Shown: positions 19,856 through 34,057 of the stretch, piece by piece
Layout: the number at the start of each line of letters is the position of its first letter
Position numbering within the stretch: position 1 is the first letter of the stretch
NCBI GenBank assembly: GCA_030268105.1
Contig: BSDZ01000119.1
Span: 763,001-827,000, forward strand
Source of the DNA: Volvox africanus
Lineage: Eukaryota; Chlorophyta; Chlorophyceae; Chlamydomonadales; Volvocaceae
Length of the DNA: 64,000 nucleotides
Direction of reading: 5' to 3'
Program-made: the position numbers and the translations under genes
The notes under the pieces: model-generated
What the model saw: only the letters and a program-made list of their open reading frames with translations
Databases searched by the model: none
Told to the model about the DNA's origin: nothing

Positions 19856-19928
19856 TTTCGCTACCGGGACTCGAACCCGGGTCTCAAGAGTGAAAATCTC
19901 GTATCCTGACCGCCTAGACTATAGTGAA
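19856..19928 (-). tRNA. tRNA-Glu (UUC), unit 5, A-C acceptor allele
   Basis: Gene as in unit 1 (A4-C69 mismatch). The base just upstream is changed (GTGAAAAC for GTGAACAC on the + strand), a private variant shared only with unit 10. Confidence 0.92.
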
Positions 19929-21215
19929 AACGTGCAGCACTAATCCACAGGTCCGCTCCGGCCCCATCCACAGCCACCCCAACGGGACACGCACGCAGCA
20001 CGTCCAGCCCCATGACCATACCGTCGAAACCTTCTCGCCAAACCAAACAGTCTGGGATTGGCTAAAGTATTCAGCAGGGTGCGGAGCGGTTGTACAACCT
20101 ATTGCAGCTGCCTGTTGCCTTTATCCTTATCCTCATTCATCACCTTTCTAACCTGCCTGTGAGGGCGGGGCTGCTAAAACGCCAACCCCTATCCCCCTGA
20201 GCCCCTGCCCCCCTGCCCCTCTGCTCCCCTGCCCCTCTGCCCCCTGCCCATCTGCCTTAGCTGACAGCCATACATCACTTTGTTCCTCGTCACATCTTCA
20301 CTCATGCAGGCTCTTCAATCTGACCCACGCAGCCATCCATCTGCATAGTTTGGCGCACCTGCATCACCATGGATATACATCGTGCAAATTCAGCATCAGG
20401 CAGGTGTGTAGCTGTTTAGATATGGCAGCTTTCTCAACAAGTCAAGGATAAGGGAGCTGACAAATCCGACAAGGCTGCCGGAGCTGGCTGGAGCCCGAAC
20501 ATGACATGGATTCCGGAGAGCGCCTGATCATAGTTGCGATGACATAGATCTAGTATGGAACACAGGAGAGCCGGACTCCCGCAGGTTGCAGTAACTGGCC
20601 GTGTCCCACAGTGATAATGTGGCGTGTGGCCTAGAGATAATAGGTTCAACATTGGTCGGAGAAGATGGACGATCAAACGGGATAGTGGTGGAGTTAGGAG
20701 TATAGGGGGGAACAACCCCCCTCAGTGCCTTCTTCCCCTTATGTAGTATCCTGGGGTATCTACGGGCACTGTCAAAGGATCCTGGACCTCAGATGGTCAT
20801 CCTTCCGATCGGGCCTTTATTGGCCGACACAACAAAGATACAACACCTTAACACACGCCAGGCTTCGGCCGGAGTAATGTCATCATCATCATCATCAACA
20901 TCATCATAAGGATAAGAATAAGAATCAAGAGAATCATCATCATCATTATCATCATCATCATCATCATCATCATCAGAATAGTAATGTGGCTCTTTCTTCA
21001 TACCAACATCGCTCGGTTGTTTGTCATCATGCCCGCTGCTGTGCCTGGTTTGACTACACAGGGAAGGTGTGCAGGTTGATGAGGTCGTACACAGGATGAT
21101 GAAGGCAGCTTGATAGCCGTTTAGATGTCCCTGTGTAGGTAGAGGTGAAGCTATCTTCAAGGTGTAGGTTGCTGTTGGCAGTTTGGGAAAAGCTGCTGGC
21201 CATTTAGTATCACTG

Positions 21216-21288
21216 TTTCGCTACCGGGACTCGAACCCGGGTCTCAAGAGTGAAAATCTCGTATCCTGACCGCCTAGACTATAGCGAA
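21216..21288 (-). tRNA. tRNA-Glu (UUC), unit 6, fully paired acceptor
   Basis: Same gene, but the 5' arm is TTCGCTA, which pairs perfectly with TAGCGAA (G4-C69). This is the first copy of the fully paired allele and lies in a long unit with the 79-bp duplication. Confidence 0.94.
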
Positions 21289-21446
21289 CACGTGCAGCAC
21301 TAGTCCACAGGTCCCCTCCGGCCCCATCCACAGCCAGCCCAACGGGACACGCACGCAGCAGGTCCAGCCCCATGACCATACCGTCGAAACCTTCTCGCCA
21401 AACCAAACAGTCTGGGATTGGCTAAAGTATTCAGCAGGGTGTGGAG

Positions 21447-21604
21447 CGGTTGTACAACCTATTGCAGCTGCCTATTGCCTTTATTCTTATCCTCATTCAT
21501 CACCTTTCTAACCTGCCTGTGAGGGCGGTTGTACAACCTATTGCAGCTGCCTGTTGCCTTTATCCTTATCCTCATTCATCACCTTTCTAACCTGCCTGTG
21601 AGGG
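21447..21604. repeat. 79-bp tandem duplication in unit 6
   Basis: Two copies (21447-21525 and 21526-21604) starting CGGTTGTACAACC. Present at the same place in units 7, 8, 11-14, 17 and 18; single copy in all short units. The two copies differ at a few sites (ATTGCC/GTTGCC, TTCTTATCC/TCCTTATCC). Confidence 0.92.
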
Positions 21605-22654
21605 CGGGGCTGCTAAAACGCCAACCCCTATCCCCCTGAGCCCCTGCCCCCCTGCCCCTCTGCTCCCCTGCCCCTCTGCCCCCTGCCCATCTGCCTTAGC
21701 TGACAGCCATACATCACTTTGTTCCTCGTCACATCTTCACTCATGCAGGCTCTTCAATCTGACCCACGCAGCCATCCATCTGCATAGTTTGGCGCACCTG
21801 CATCACCATGGATATACATCGTGCAAATTCAGCATCAGGCAGGTGTGTAGCTGTTTAGATATGGCAGCTTTCTCAACAAGTCAAGGATAAGGGAGCTGAC
21901 AAATCCGACAAGGCTGCCGGAGCTGGCTGGAGCCCGAACATGACATGGATTCCGGAGAGCGCCTGATCATAGTTGCGATGACATAGATCTAGTATGGAAC
22001 ACAGGAGAGCCGGACTCCCGCAGGTTGCAGTAACTGGCCGTGTCCCACAGTGATAATGTGGCGTGTGGCCTAGAGATAATAGGTTCAACATTGGTCGGAG
22101 AAGATGGACGATCAAACGGGATAGTGGTGGAGTTAGGAGTATAGGGGGGAACAACCCCCCTCAGTGCCTTCTTCCCCTTATGTAGTATCCTGGGGTATCT
22201 ACGGGCACTGTCAAAGGATCCTGGACCTCAGATGGTCATCCTTCCGATCGGGCCTTTATTGGCCGACACAACAAAGATACAACACCTTAACACACGCCAG
22301 GCTTCGGCCGGAGTAATGTCATCATCATCATCATCAACATCATCATAAGGATAAGAATAAGAATCAAGAGAATCATCATCATCATTATCATCATCATCAT
22401 CATCATCATCATCAGAATAGTAATGTGGCTCTTTCTTCATACCAACATCGCTCGGTTGTTTGTCATCATGCCCGCTGCTGTGCCTGGTTTGACTACACAG
22501 GGAAGGTGTGCAGGTTGATGAGGTCGTACACAGGATGATGAAGGCAGCTTGATAGCCGTTTAGATGTCCCTGTGTAGGTAGAGGTGAAGCTATCTTCAAG
22601 GTGTAGGTTGCTGTTGGCAGTTTGGGAAAAGCTGCTGGCCATTTAGTATCACTG

Positions 22655-22727
22655 TTTCGCTACCGGGACTCGAACCCGGGTCTCAAGAGTGAAAATCTCG
22701 TATCCTGACCGCCTAGACTATAGCGAA
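22655..22727 (-). tRNA. tRNA-Glu (UUC), unit 7, fully paired acceptor
   Basis: Fully paired allele (G4-C69) in a long unit. Confidence 0.94.
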
Positions 22728-24093
22728 CACGTGCAGCACTAGTCCACAGGTCCCCTCCGGCCCCATCCACAGCCAGCCCAACGGGACACGCACGCAGCAG
22801 GTCCAGCCCCATGACCATACCGTCGAAACCTTCTCGCCAAACCAAACAGTCTGGGATTGGCTAAAGTATTCAGCAGGGTGTGGAGCGGTTGTACAACCTA
22901 TTGCAGCTGCCTATTGCCTTTATTCTTATCCTCATTCATCACCTTTCTAACCTGCCTGTGAGGGCGGTTGTACAACCTATTGCAGCTGCCTGTTGCCTTT
23001 ATCCTTATCCTCATTCATCACCTTTCTAACCTGCCTGTGAGGGCGGGGCTGCTAAAACGCCAACCCCTATCCCCCTGAGCCCCTGCCCCCCTGCCCCTCT
23101 GCTCCCCTGCCCCTCTGCCCCCTGCCCATCTGCCTTAGCTGACAGCCATACATCACTTTGTTCCTCGTCACATCTTCACTCATGCAGGCTCTTCAATCTG
23201 ACCCACGCAGCCATCCATCTGCATAGTTTGGCGCACCTGCATCACCATGGATATACATCGTGCAAATTCAGCATCAGGCAGGTGTGTAGCTGTTTAGATA
23301 TGGCAGCTTTCTCAACAAGTCAAGGATAAGGGAGCTGACAAATCCGACAAGGCTGCCGGAGCTGGCTGGAGCCCGAACATGACATGGATTCCGGAGAGCG
23401 CCTGATCATAGTTGCGATGACATAGATCTAGTATGGAACACAGGAGAGCCGGACTCCCGCAGGTTGCAGTAACTGGCCGTGTCCCACAGTGATAATGTGG
23501 CGTGTGGCCTAGAGATAATAGGTTCAACATTGGTCGGAGAAGATGGACGATCAAACGGGATAGTGGTGGAGTTAGGAGTATAGGGGGGAACAACCCCCCT
23601 CAGTGCCTTCTTCCCCTTATGTAGTATCCTGGGGTATCTACGGGCACTGTCAAAGGATCCTGGACCTCAGATGGTCATCCTTCCGATCGGGCCTTTATTG
23701 GCCGACACAACAAAGATACAACACCTTAACACACGCCAGGCTTCGGCCGGAGTAATGTCATCATCATCATCATCAACATCATCATAAGGATAAGAATAAG
23801 AATCAAGAGAATCATCATCATCATTATCATCATCATCATCATCATCATCATCAGAATAGTAATGTGGCTCTTTCTTCATACCAACATCGCTCGGTTGTTT
23901 GTCATCATGCCCGCTGCTGTGCCTGGTTTGACTACACAGGGAAGGTGTGCAGGTTGATGAGGTCGTACACAGGATGATGAAGGCAGCTTGATAGCCGTTT
24001 AGATGTCCCTGTGTAGGTAGAGGTGAAGCTATCTTCAAGGTGTAGGTTGCTGTTGGCAGTTTGGGAAAAGCTGCTGGCCATTTAGTATCACTG

Positions 24094-24166
24094 TTTCGCT
24101 ACCGGGACTCGAACCCGGGTCTCAAGAGTGAAAATCTCGTATCCTGACCGCCTAGACTATAGCGAA
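24094..24166 (-). tRNA. tRNA-Glu (UUC), unit 8, fully paired acceptor
   Basis: Fully paired allele (G4-C69) in a long unit. The second 79-bp copy of this unit carries CCTATTG, as in units 12 and 14. Confidence 0.94.
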
Positions 24167-25532
24167 CACGTGCAGCACTAGTCCACAGGTCCCCTCCGGC
24201 CCCATCCACAGCCAGCCCAACGGGACACGCACGCAGCAGGTCCAGCCCCATGACCATACCGTCGAAACCTTCTCGCCAAACCAAACAGTCTGGGATTGGC
24301 TAAAGTATTCAGCAGGGTGTGGAGCGGTTGTACAACCTATTGCAGCTGCCTATTGCCTTTATTCTTATCCTCATTCATCACCTTTCTAACCTGCCTGTGA
24401 GGGCGGTTGTACAACCTATTGCAGCTGCCTATTGCCTTTATCCTTATCCTCATTCATCACCTTTCTAACCTGCCTGTGAGGGCGGGGCTGCTAAAACGCC
24501 AACCCCTATCCCCCTGAGCCCCTGCCCCCCTGCCCCTCTGCTCCCCTGCCCCTCTGCCCCCTGCCCATCTGCCTTAGCTGACAGCCATACATCACTTTGT
24601 TCCTCGTCACATCTTCACTCATGCAGGCTCTTCAATCTGACCCACGCAGCCATCCATCTGCATAGTTTGGCGCACCTGCATCACCATGGATATACATCGT
24701 GCAAATTCAGCATCAGGCAGGTGTGTAGCTGTTTAGATATGGCAGCTTTCTCAACAAGTCAAGGATAAGGGAGCTGACAAATCCGACAAGGCTGCCGGAG
24801 CTGGCTGGAGCCCGAACATGACATGGATTCCGGAGAGCGCCTGATCATAGTTGCGATGACATAGATCTAGTATGGAACACAGGAGAGCCGGACTCCCGCA
24901 GGTTGCAGTAACTGGCCGTGTCCCACAGTGATAATGTGGCGTGTGGCCTAGAGATAATAGGTTCAACATTGGTCGGAGAAGATGGACGATCAAACGGGAT
25001 AGTGGTGGAGTTAGGAGTATAGGGGGGAACAACCCCCCTCAGTGCCTTCTTCCCCTTATGTAGTATCCTGGGGTATCTACGGGCACTGTCAAAGGATCCT
25101 GGACCTCAGATGGTCATCCTTCCGATCGGGCCTTTATTGGCCGACACAACAAAGATACAACACCTTAACACACGCCAGGCTTCGGCCGGAGTAATGTCAT
25201 CATCATCATCATCAACATCATCATAAGGATAAGAATAAGAATCAAGAGAATCATCATCATCATTATCATCATCATCATCATCATCATCATCAGAATAGTA
25301 ATGTGGCTCTTTCTTCATACCAACATCGCTCGGTTGTTTGTCATCATGCCCGCTGCTGTGCCTGGTTTGACTACACAGGGAAGGTGTGCAGGTTGATGAG
25401 GTCGTACACAGGATGATGAAGGCAGCTTGATAGCCGTTTAGATGTCCCTGTGTAGGTAGAGGTGAAGCTATCTTCAAGGTGTAGGTTGCTGTTGGCAGTT
25501 TGGGAAAAGCTGCTGGCCATTTAGTATCACTG

Positions 25533-25605
25533 TTTCGCTACCGGGACTCGAACCCGGGTCTCAAGAGTGAAAATCTCGTATCCTGACCGCCTAGACTATA
25601 GTGAA
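25533..25605 (-). tRNA. tRNA-Glu (UUC), unit 9, A-C acceptor allele
   Basis: A4-C69 allele in a short unit; flanks match unit 4. Confidence 0.92.
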
Positions 25606-26892
25606 CACGTGCAGCACTAATCCACAGGTCCGCTCCGGCCCCATCCACAGCCACCCCAACGGGACACGCACGCAGCACGTCCAGCCCCATGACCATACCG
25701 TCGAAACCTTCTCGCCAAACCAAACAGTCTGGGATTGGCTAAAGTATTCAGCAGGGTGCGGAGCGGTTGTACAACCTATTGCAGCTGCCTGTTGCCTTTA
25801 TCCTTATCCTCATTCATCACCTTTCTAACCTGCCTGTGAGGGCGGGGCTGCTAAAACGCCAACCCCTATCCCCCTGAGCCCCTGCCCCCCTGCCCCTCTG
25901 CTCCCCTGCCCCTCTGCCCCCTGCCCATCTGCCTTAGCTGACAGCCATACATCACTTTGTTCCTCGTCACATCTTCACTCATGCAGGCTCTTCAATCTGA
26001 CCCACGCAGCCATCCATCTGCATAGTTTGGTGCACCTGCATCACCATGGATATACATCGTGCAAATTCAGCATCAGGCAGGTGTGTAGCTGTTTAGATAT
26101 GGCAGCTTTCTCAACAAGTCAAGGATAAGGGAGCTGACAAATCCGACAAGGCTGCCGGAGCTGGCTGGAGCCCGAACATGACATGGATTCCGGAGAGCGC
26201 CTGATCATAGTTGCGATGACATAGATCTAGTATGGAACACAGGAGAGCCGGACTCCCGCAGGTTGCAGTAACTGGCCGTGTCCCACAGTGATAATGTGGC
26301 GTGTGGCCTAGAGATAATAGGTTCAACATTGGTCGGAGAAGATGGACGATCAAACGGGATAGTGGTGGAGTTAGGAGTATAGGGGGGAACAACCCCCCTC
26401 AGTGCCTTCTTCCCCTTATGTAGTATCCTGGGGTATCTACGGGCACTGTCAAAGGATCCTGGACCTCAGATGGTCATCCTTCCGATCGGGCCTTTATTGG
26501 CCGACACAACAAAGATACAACACCTTAACACACGCCAGGCTTCGGCCGGAGTAATGTCATCATCATCATCATCAACATCATCATAAGGATAAGAATAAGA
26601 ATCAAGAGAATCATCATCATCATTATCATCATCATCATCATCATCATCATCAGAATAGTAATGTGCCTCTTTCTTCATACCAACATCGCTCGGTTGTTTG
26701 TCATCATGCCCGCTGCTGTGCCTGGTTTGACTACACAGGGAAGGTGTGCAGGTTGATGAGGTCGTACACAGGATGATGAAGGCAGCTTGATAGCCGTTTA
26801 GATGTCCCTGTGTAGGTAGAGGTGAAGCTATCTTCAAGGTGTAGGTTGCTGTTGGCAGTTTGGGAAAAGCTGCTGGCCATTTAGTATCACTG

Positions 26893-26965
26893 TTTCGCTA
26901 CCGGGACTCGAACCCGGGTCTCAAGAGTGAAAATCTCGTATCCTGACCGCCTAGACTATAGTGAA
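26893..26965 (-). tRNA. tRNA-Glu (UUC), unit 10, A-C acceptor allele
   Basis: A4-C69 allele in a short unit; shares the private GTGAAAAC flank of unit 5. Confidence 0.92.
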
Positions 26966-28252
26966 AACGTGCAGCACTAATCCACAGGTCCGCTCCGGCC
27001 CCATCCACAGCCACCCCAACGGGACACGCACGCAGCACGTCCAGCCCCATGACCATACCGTCGAAACCTTCTCGCCAAACCAAACAGTCTGGGATTGGCT
27101 AAAGTATTCAGCAGGGTGCGGAGCGGTTGTACAACCTATTGCAGCTGCCTGTTGCCTTTATCCTTATCCTCATTCATCACCTTTCTAACCTGCCTGTGAG
27201 GGCGGGGCTGCTAAAACGCCAACCCCTATCCCCCTGAGCCCCTGCCCCCCTGCCCCTCTGCTCCCCTGCCCCTCTGCCCCCTGCCCATCTGCCTTAGCTG
27301 ACAGCCATACATCACTTTGTTCCTCGTCACATCTTCACTCATGCAGGCTCTTCAATCTGACCCACGCAGCCATCCATCTGCATAGTTTGGCGCACCTGCA
27401 TCACCATGGATATACATCGTGCAAATTCAGCATCAGGCAGGTGTGTAGCTGTTTAGATATGGCAGCTTTCTCAACAAGTCAAGGATAAGGGAGCTGACAA
27501 ATCCGACAAGGCTGCCGGAGCTGGCTGGAGCCCGAACATGACATGGATTCCGGAGAGCGCCTGATCATAGTTGCGATGACATAGATCTAGTATGGAACAC
27601 AGGAGAGCCGGACTCCCGCAGGTTGCAGTAACTGGCCGTGTCCCACAGTGATAATGTGGCGTGTGGCCTAGAGATAATAGGTTCAACATTGGTCGGAGAA
27701 GATGGACGATCAAACGGGATAGTGGTGGAGTTAGGAGTATAGGGGGGAACAACCCCCCTCAGTGCCTTCTTCCCCTTATGTAGTATCCTGGGGTATCTAC
27801 GGGCACTGTCAAAGGATCCTGGACCTCAGATGGTCATCCTTCCGATCGGGCCTTTATTGGCCGACACAACAAAGATACAACACCTTAACACACGCCAGGC
27901 TTCGGCCGGAGTAATGTCATCATCATCATCATCAACATCATCATAAGGATAAGAATAAGAATCAAGAGAATCATCATCATCATTATCATCATCATCATCA
28001 TCATCATCATCAGAATAGTAATGTGCCTCTTTCTTCATACCAACATCGCTCGGTTGTTTGTCATCATGCCCGCTGCTGTGCCTGGTTTGACTACACAGGG
28101 AAGGTGTGCAGGTTGATGAGGTCGTACACAGGATGATGAAGGCAGCTTGATAGCCGTTTAGATGTCCCTGTGTAGGTAGAGGTGAAGCTATCTTCAAGGT
28201 GTAGGTTGCTGTTGGCAGTTTGGGAAAAGCTGCTGGCCATTTAGTATCACTG

Positions 28253-28325
28253 TTTCGCTACCGGGACTCGAACCCGGGTCTCAAGAGTGAAAATCTCGTA
28301 TCCTGACCGCCTAGACTATAGCGAA
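28253..28325 (-). tRNA. tRNA-Glu (UUC), unit 11, fully paired acceptor
   Basis: Fully paired allele (G4-C69) in a long unit. Confidence 0.94.
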
Positions 28326-29691
28326 CACGTGCAGCACTAGTCCACAGGTCCCCTCCGGCCCCATCCACAGCCAGCCCAACGGGACACGCACGCAGCAGGT
28401 CCAGCCCCATGACCATACCGTCGAAACCTTCTCGCCAAACCAAACAGTCTGGGATTGGCTAAAGTATTCAGCAGGGTGTGGAGCGGTTGTACAACCTATT
28501 GCAGCTGCCTATTGCCTTTATTCTTATCCTCATTCATCACCTTTCTAACCTGCCTGTGAGGGCGGTTGTACAACCTATTGCAGCTGCCTGTTGCCTTTAT
28601 CCTTATCCTCATTCATCACCTTTCTAACCTGCCTGTGAGGGCGGGGCTGCTAAAACGCCAACCCCTATCCCCCTGAGCCCCTGCCCCCCTGCCCCTCTGC
28701 TCCCCTGCCCCTCTGCCCCCTGCCCATCTGCCTTAGCTGACAGCCATACATCACTTTGTTCCTCGTCACATCTTCACTCATGCAGGCTCTTCAATCTGAC
28801 CCACGCAGCCATCCATCTGCATAGTTTGGCGCACCTGCATCACCATGGATATACATCGTGCAAATTCAGCATCAGGCAGGTGTGTAGCTGTTTAGATATG
28901 GCAGCTTTCTCAACAAGTCAAGGATAAGGGAGCTGACAAATCCGACAAGGCTGCCGGAGCTGGCTGGAGCCCGAACATGACATGGATTCCGGAGAGCGCC
29001 TGATCATAGTTGCGATGACATAGATCTAGTATGGAACACAGGAGAGCCGGACTCCCGCAGGTTGCAGTAACTGGCCGTGTCCCACAGTGATAATGTGGCG
29101 TGTGGCCTAGAGATAATAGGTTCAACATTGGTCGGAGAAGATGGACGATCAAACGGGATAGTGGTGGAGTTAGGAGTATAGGGGGGAACAACCCCCCTCA
29201 GTGCCTTCTTCCCCTTATGTAGTATCCTGGGGTATCTACGGGCACTGTCAAAGGATCCTGGACCTCAGATGGTCATCCTTCCGATCGGGCCTTTATTGGC
29301 CGACACAACAAAGATACAACACCTTAACACACGCCAGGCTTCGGCCGGAGTAATGTCATCATCATCATCATCAACATCATCATAAGGATAAGAATAAGAA
29401 TCAAGAGAATCATCATCATCATTATCATCATCATCATCATCATCATCATCAGAATAGTAATGTGGCTCTTTCTTCATACCAACATCGCTCGGTTGTTTGT
29501 CATCATGCCCGCTGCTGTGCCTGGTTTGACTACACAGGGAAGGTGTGCAGGTTGATGAGGTCGTACACAGGATGATGAAGGCAGCTTGATAGCCGTTTAG
29601 ATGTCCCTGTGTAGGTAGAGGTGAAGCTATCTTCAAGGTGTAGGTTGCTGTTGGCAGTTTGGGAAAAGCTGCTGGCCATTTAGTATCACTG

Positions 29692-29764
29692 TTTCGCTAC
29701 CGGGACTCGAACCCGGGTCTCAAGAGTGAAAATCTCGTATCCTGACCGCCTAGACTATAGCGAA
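29692..29764 (-). tRNA. tRNA-Glu (UUC), unit 12, fully paired acceptor
   Basis: Fully paired allele (G4-C69) in a long unit. A private base change lies in the 5' flank (AGTCTACAGG on the + strand). Confidence 0.94.
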
Positions 29765-31118
29765 CACGTGCAGCACTAGTCTACAGGTCCCCTCCGGCCC
29801 CATCCACAGCCAGCCCAACGGGACACGCACGCAGCAGGTCCAGCCCCATGACCATACCGTCGAAACCTTCTCGCCAAACCAAACAGTCTGGGATTGGCTA
29901 AAGTATTCAGCAGGGTGTGGAGCGGTTGTACAACCTATTGCAGCTGCCTATTGCCTTTATTCTTATCCTCATTCATCACCTTTCTAACCTGCCTGTGAGG
30001 GCGGTTGTACAACCTATTGCAGCTGCCTATTGCCTTTATCCTTATCCTCATTCATCACCTTTCTAACCTGCCTGTGAGGGCGGGGCTGCTAAAACGCCAA
30101 CCCCTATCCCCCTGAGCCCCTGCCCCCCTGCCCCTCTGCTCCCCTGCCCCTCTGCCCCCTGCCCATCTGCCTTAGCTGACAGCCATACATCACTTTGTTC
30201 CTCGTCACATCTTCACTCATGCAGGCTCTTCAATCTGACCCACGCAGCCATCCATCTGCATAGTTTGGCGCACCTGCATCACCATGGATATACATCGTGC
30301 AAATTCAGCATCAGGCAGGTGTGTAGCTGTTTAGATATGGCAGCTTTCTCAACAAGTCAAGGATAAGGGAGCTGACAAATCCGACAAGGCTGCCGGAGCT
30401 GGCTGGAGCCCGAACATGACATGGATTCCGGAGAGCGCCTGATCATAGTTGCGATGACATAGATCTAGTATGGAACACAGGAGAGCCGGACTCCCGCAGG
30501 TTGCAGTAACTGGCCGTGTCCCACAGTGATAATGTGGCGTGTGGCCTAGAGATAATAGGTTCAACATTGGTCGGAGAAGATGGACGATCAAACGGGATAG
30601 TGGTGGAGTTAGGAGTATAGGGGGGAACAACCCCCCTCAGTGCCTTCTTCCCCTTATGTAGTATCCTGGGGTATCTACGGGCACTGTCAAAGGGTCCTGG
30701 ACCTCAGATGGTCATCCTTCCGATCGGGCCTTTATTGGCCGACACAACAAAGATACAACACCTTAACACACGCCAGGCTTCAGCCGGAGTAATGTCATCA
30801 TCATCATCATCAACATCATCATCATCATTATAAGAATAAGAATCAAGAGAATCATCATCATCATCATCATCATCATCATAATAATAATGTGGCTCTTTCT
30901 TCATACCAACATCGCTCGGTTGTTTGTCATCATGCCCGCTGCTGTGCCTGGTTTGACTACACAGGGAAGGTGTGCAGGTTGATGAGGTCGTACACAGGAT
31001 GATGAAGGCAGCTTGATAGCCGTTTAGATGTCCCTGTGTAGGTAGAGGTGAAGCTATCTTCAAGGTGTAGGTTGCTGTTGGCAGTTTGGGAAAAGCTGCT
31101 GGCCATTTAGTATCACTG

Positions 31119-31191
31119 TTTCGCTACCGGGACTCGAACCCGGGTCTCAAGAGTGAAAATCTCGTATCCTGACCGCCTAGACTATAGCGAA
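31119..31191 (-). tRNA. tRNA-Glu (UUC), unit 13, fully paired acceptor
   Basis: Fully paired allele (G4-C69) in a long unit with the shortened (CAT)n tract. Confidence 0.94.
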
Positions 31192-32557
31192 CACGTGCAG
31201 CACTAGTCCACAGGTCCCCTCCGGCCCCATCCACAGCCAGCCCAACGGGACACGCACGCAGCAGGTCCAGCCCCATGACCATACCGTCGAAACCTTCTCG
31301 CCAAACCAAACAGTCTGGGATTGGCTAAAGTATTCAGCAGGGTGTGGAGCGGTTGTACAACCTATTGCAGCTGCCTATTGCCTTTATTCTTATCCTCATT
31401 CATCACCTTTCTAACCTGCCTGTGAGGGCGGTTGTACAACCTATTGCAGCTGCCTGTTGCCTTTATCCTTATCCTCATTCATCACCTTTCTAACCTGCCT
31501 GTGAGGGCGGGGCTGCTAAAACGCCAACCCCTATCCCCCTGAGCCCCTGCCCCCCTGCCCCTCTGCTCCCCTGCCCCTCTGCCCCCTGCCCATCTGCCTT
31601 AGCTGACAGCCATACATCACTTTGTTCCTCGTCACATCTTCACTCATGCAGGCTCTTCAATCTGACCCACGCAGCCATCCATCTGCATAGTTTGGCGCAC
31701 CTGCATCACCATGGATATACATCGTGCAAATTCAGCATCAGGCAGGTGTGTAGCTGTTTAGATATGGCAGCTTTCTCAACAAGTCAAGGATAAGGGAGCT
31801 GACAAATCCGACAAGGCTGCCGGAGCTGGCTGGAGCCCGAACATGACATGGATTCCGGAGAGCGCCTGATCATAGTTGCGATGACATAGATCTAGTATGG
31901 AACACAGGAGAGCCGGACTCCCGCAGGTTGCAGTAACTGGCCGTGTCCCACAGTGATAATGTGGCGTGTGGCCTAGAGATAATAGGTTCAACATTGGTCG
32001 GAGAAGATGGACGATCAAACGGGATAGTGGTGGAGTTAGGAGTATAGGGGGGAACAACCCCCCTCAGTGCCTTCTTCCCCTTATGTAGTATCCTGGGGTA
32101 TCTACGGGCACTGTCAAAGGATCCTGGACCTCAGATGGTCATCCTTCCGATCGGGCCTTTATTGGCCGACACAACAAAGATACAACACCTTAACACACGC
32201 CAGGCTTCGGCCGGAGTAATGTCATCATCATCATCATCAACATCATCATAAGGATAAGAATAAGAATCAAGAGAATCATCATCATCATTATCATCATCAT
32301 CATCATCATCATCATCAGAATAGTAATGTGGCTCTTTCTTCATACCAACATCGCTCGGTTGTTTGTCATCATGCCCGCTGCTGTGCCTGGTTTGACTACA
32401 CAGGGAAGGTGTGCAGGTTGATGAGGTCGTACACAGGATGATGAAGGCAGCTTGATAGCCGTTTAGATGTCCCTGTGTAGGTAGAGGTGAAGCTATCTTC
32501 AAGGTGTAGGTTGCTGTTGGCAGTTTGGGAAAAGCTGCTGGCCATTTAGTATCACTG

Positions 32558-32630
32558 TTTCGCTACCGGGACTCGAACCCGGGTCTCAAGAGTGAAAATC
32601 TCGTATCCTGACCGCCTAGACTATAGCGAA
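32558..32630 (-). tRNA. tRNA-Glu (UUC), unit 14, fully paired acceptor
   Basis: Fully paired allele (G4-C69) in a long unit. Confidence 0.94.
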
Positions 32631-33984
32631 CACGTGCAGCACTAGTCCACAGGTCCCCTCCGGCCCCATCCACAGCCAGCCCAACGGGACACGCACGCAG
32701 CAGGTCCAGCCCCATGACCATACCGTCGAAACCTTCTCGCCAAACCAAACAGTCTGGGATTGGCTAAAGTATTCAGCAGGGTGTGGAGCGGTTGTACAAC
32801 CTATTGCAGCTGCCTATTGCCTTTATTCTTATCCTCATTCATCACCTTTCTAACCTGCCTGTGAGGGCGGTTGTACAACCTATTGCAGCTGCCTATTGCC
32901 TTTATCCTTATCCTCATTCATCACCTTTCTAACCTGCCTGTGAGGGCGGGGCTGCTAAAACGCCAACCCCTATCCCCCTGAGCCCCTGCCCCCCTGCCCC
33001 TCTGCTCCCCTGCCCCTCTGCCCCCTGCCCATCTGCCTTAGCTGACAGCCATACATCACTTTGTTCCTCGTCACATCTTCACTCATGCAGGCTCTTCAAT
33101 CTGACCCACGCAGCCATCCATCTGCATAGTTTGGCGCACCTGCATCACCATGGATATACATCGTGCAAATTCAGCATCAGGCAGGTGTGTAGCTGTTTAG
33201 ATATGGCAGCTTTCTCAACAAGTCAAGGATAAGGGAGCTGACAAATCCGACAAGGCTGCCGGAGCTGGCTGGAGCCCGAACATGACATGGATTCCGGAGA
33301 GCGCCTGATCATAGTTGCGATGACATAGATCTAGTATGGAACACAGGAGAGCCGGACTCCCGCAGGTTGCAGTAACTGGCCGTGTCCCACAGTGATAATG
33401 TGGCGTGTGGCCTAGAGATAATAGGTTCAACATTGGTCGGAGAAGATGGACGATCAAACGGGATAGTGGTGGAGTTAGGAGTATAGGGGGGAACAACCCC
33501 CCTCAGTGCCTTCTTCCCCTTATGTAGTATCCTGGGGTATCTACGGGCACTGTCAAAGGGTCCTGGACCTCAGATGGTCATCCTTCCGATCGGGCCTTTA
33601 TTGGCCGACACAACAAAGATACAACACCTTAACACACGCCAGGCTTCAGCCGGAGTAATGTCATCATCATCATCATCAACATCATCATCATCATTATAAG
33701 AATAAGAATCAAGAGAATCATCATCATCATCATCATCATCATAATAATAATAATGTGGCTCTTTCTTCATACCAACATCGCTCGGTTGTTTGTCATCATG
33801 CCCGCTGCTGTGCCTGGTTTGACTACACAGGGAAGGTGTGCAGGTTGATGAGGTCGTACACAGGATGATGAAGGCAGCTTGATAGCCGTTTAGATGTCCC
33901 TGTGTAGGTAGAGGTGAAGCTATCTTCAAGGTGTAGGTTGCTGTTGGCAGTTTGGGAAAAGCTGCTGGCCATTTAGTATCACTG

Positions 33985-34057
33985 TTTCGCTACCGGGACT
34001 CGAACCCGGGTCTCAAGAGTGAAAATCTCGTATCCTGACCGCCTAGACTATAGTGAA
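33985..34057 (-). tRNA. tRNA-Glu (UUC), unit 15, A-C acceptor allele
   Basis: A4-C69 allele in a short unit whose (CAT)n tract is like that of unit 13, so the unit is a recombinant. Confidence 0.92.
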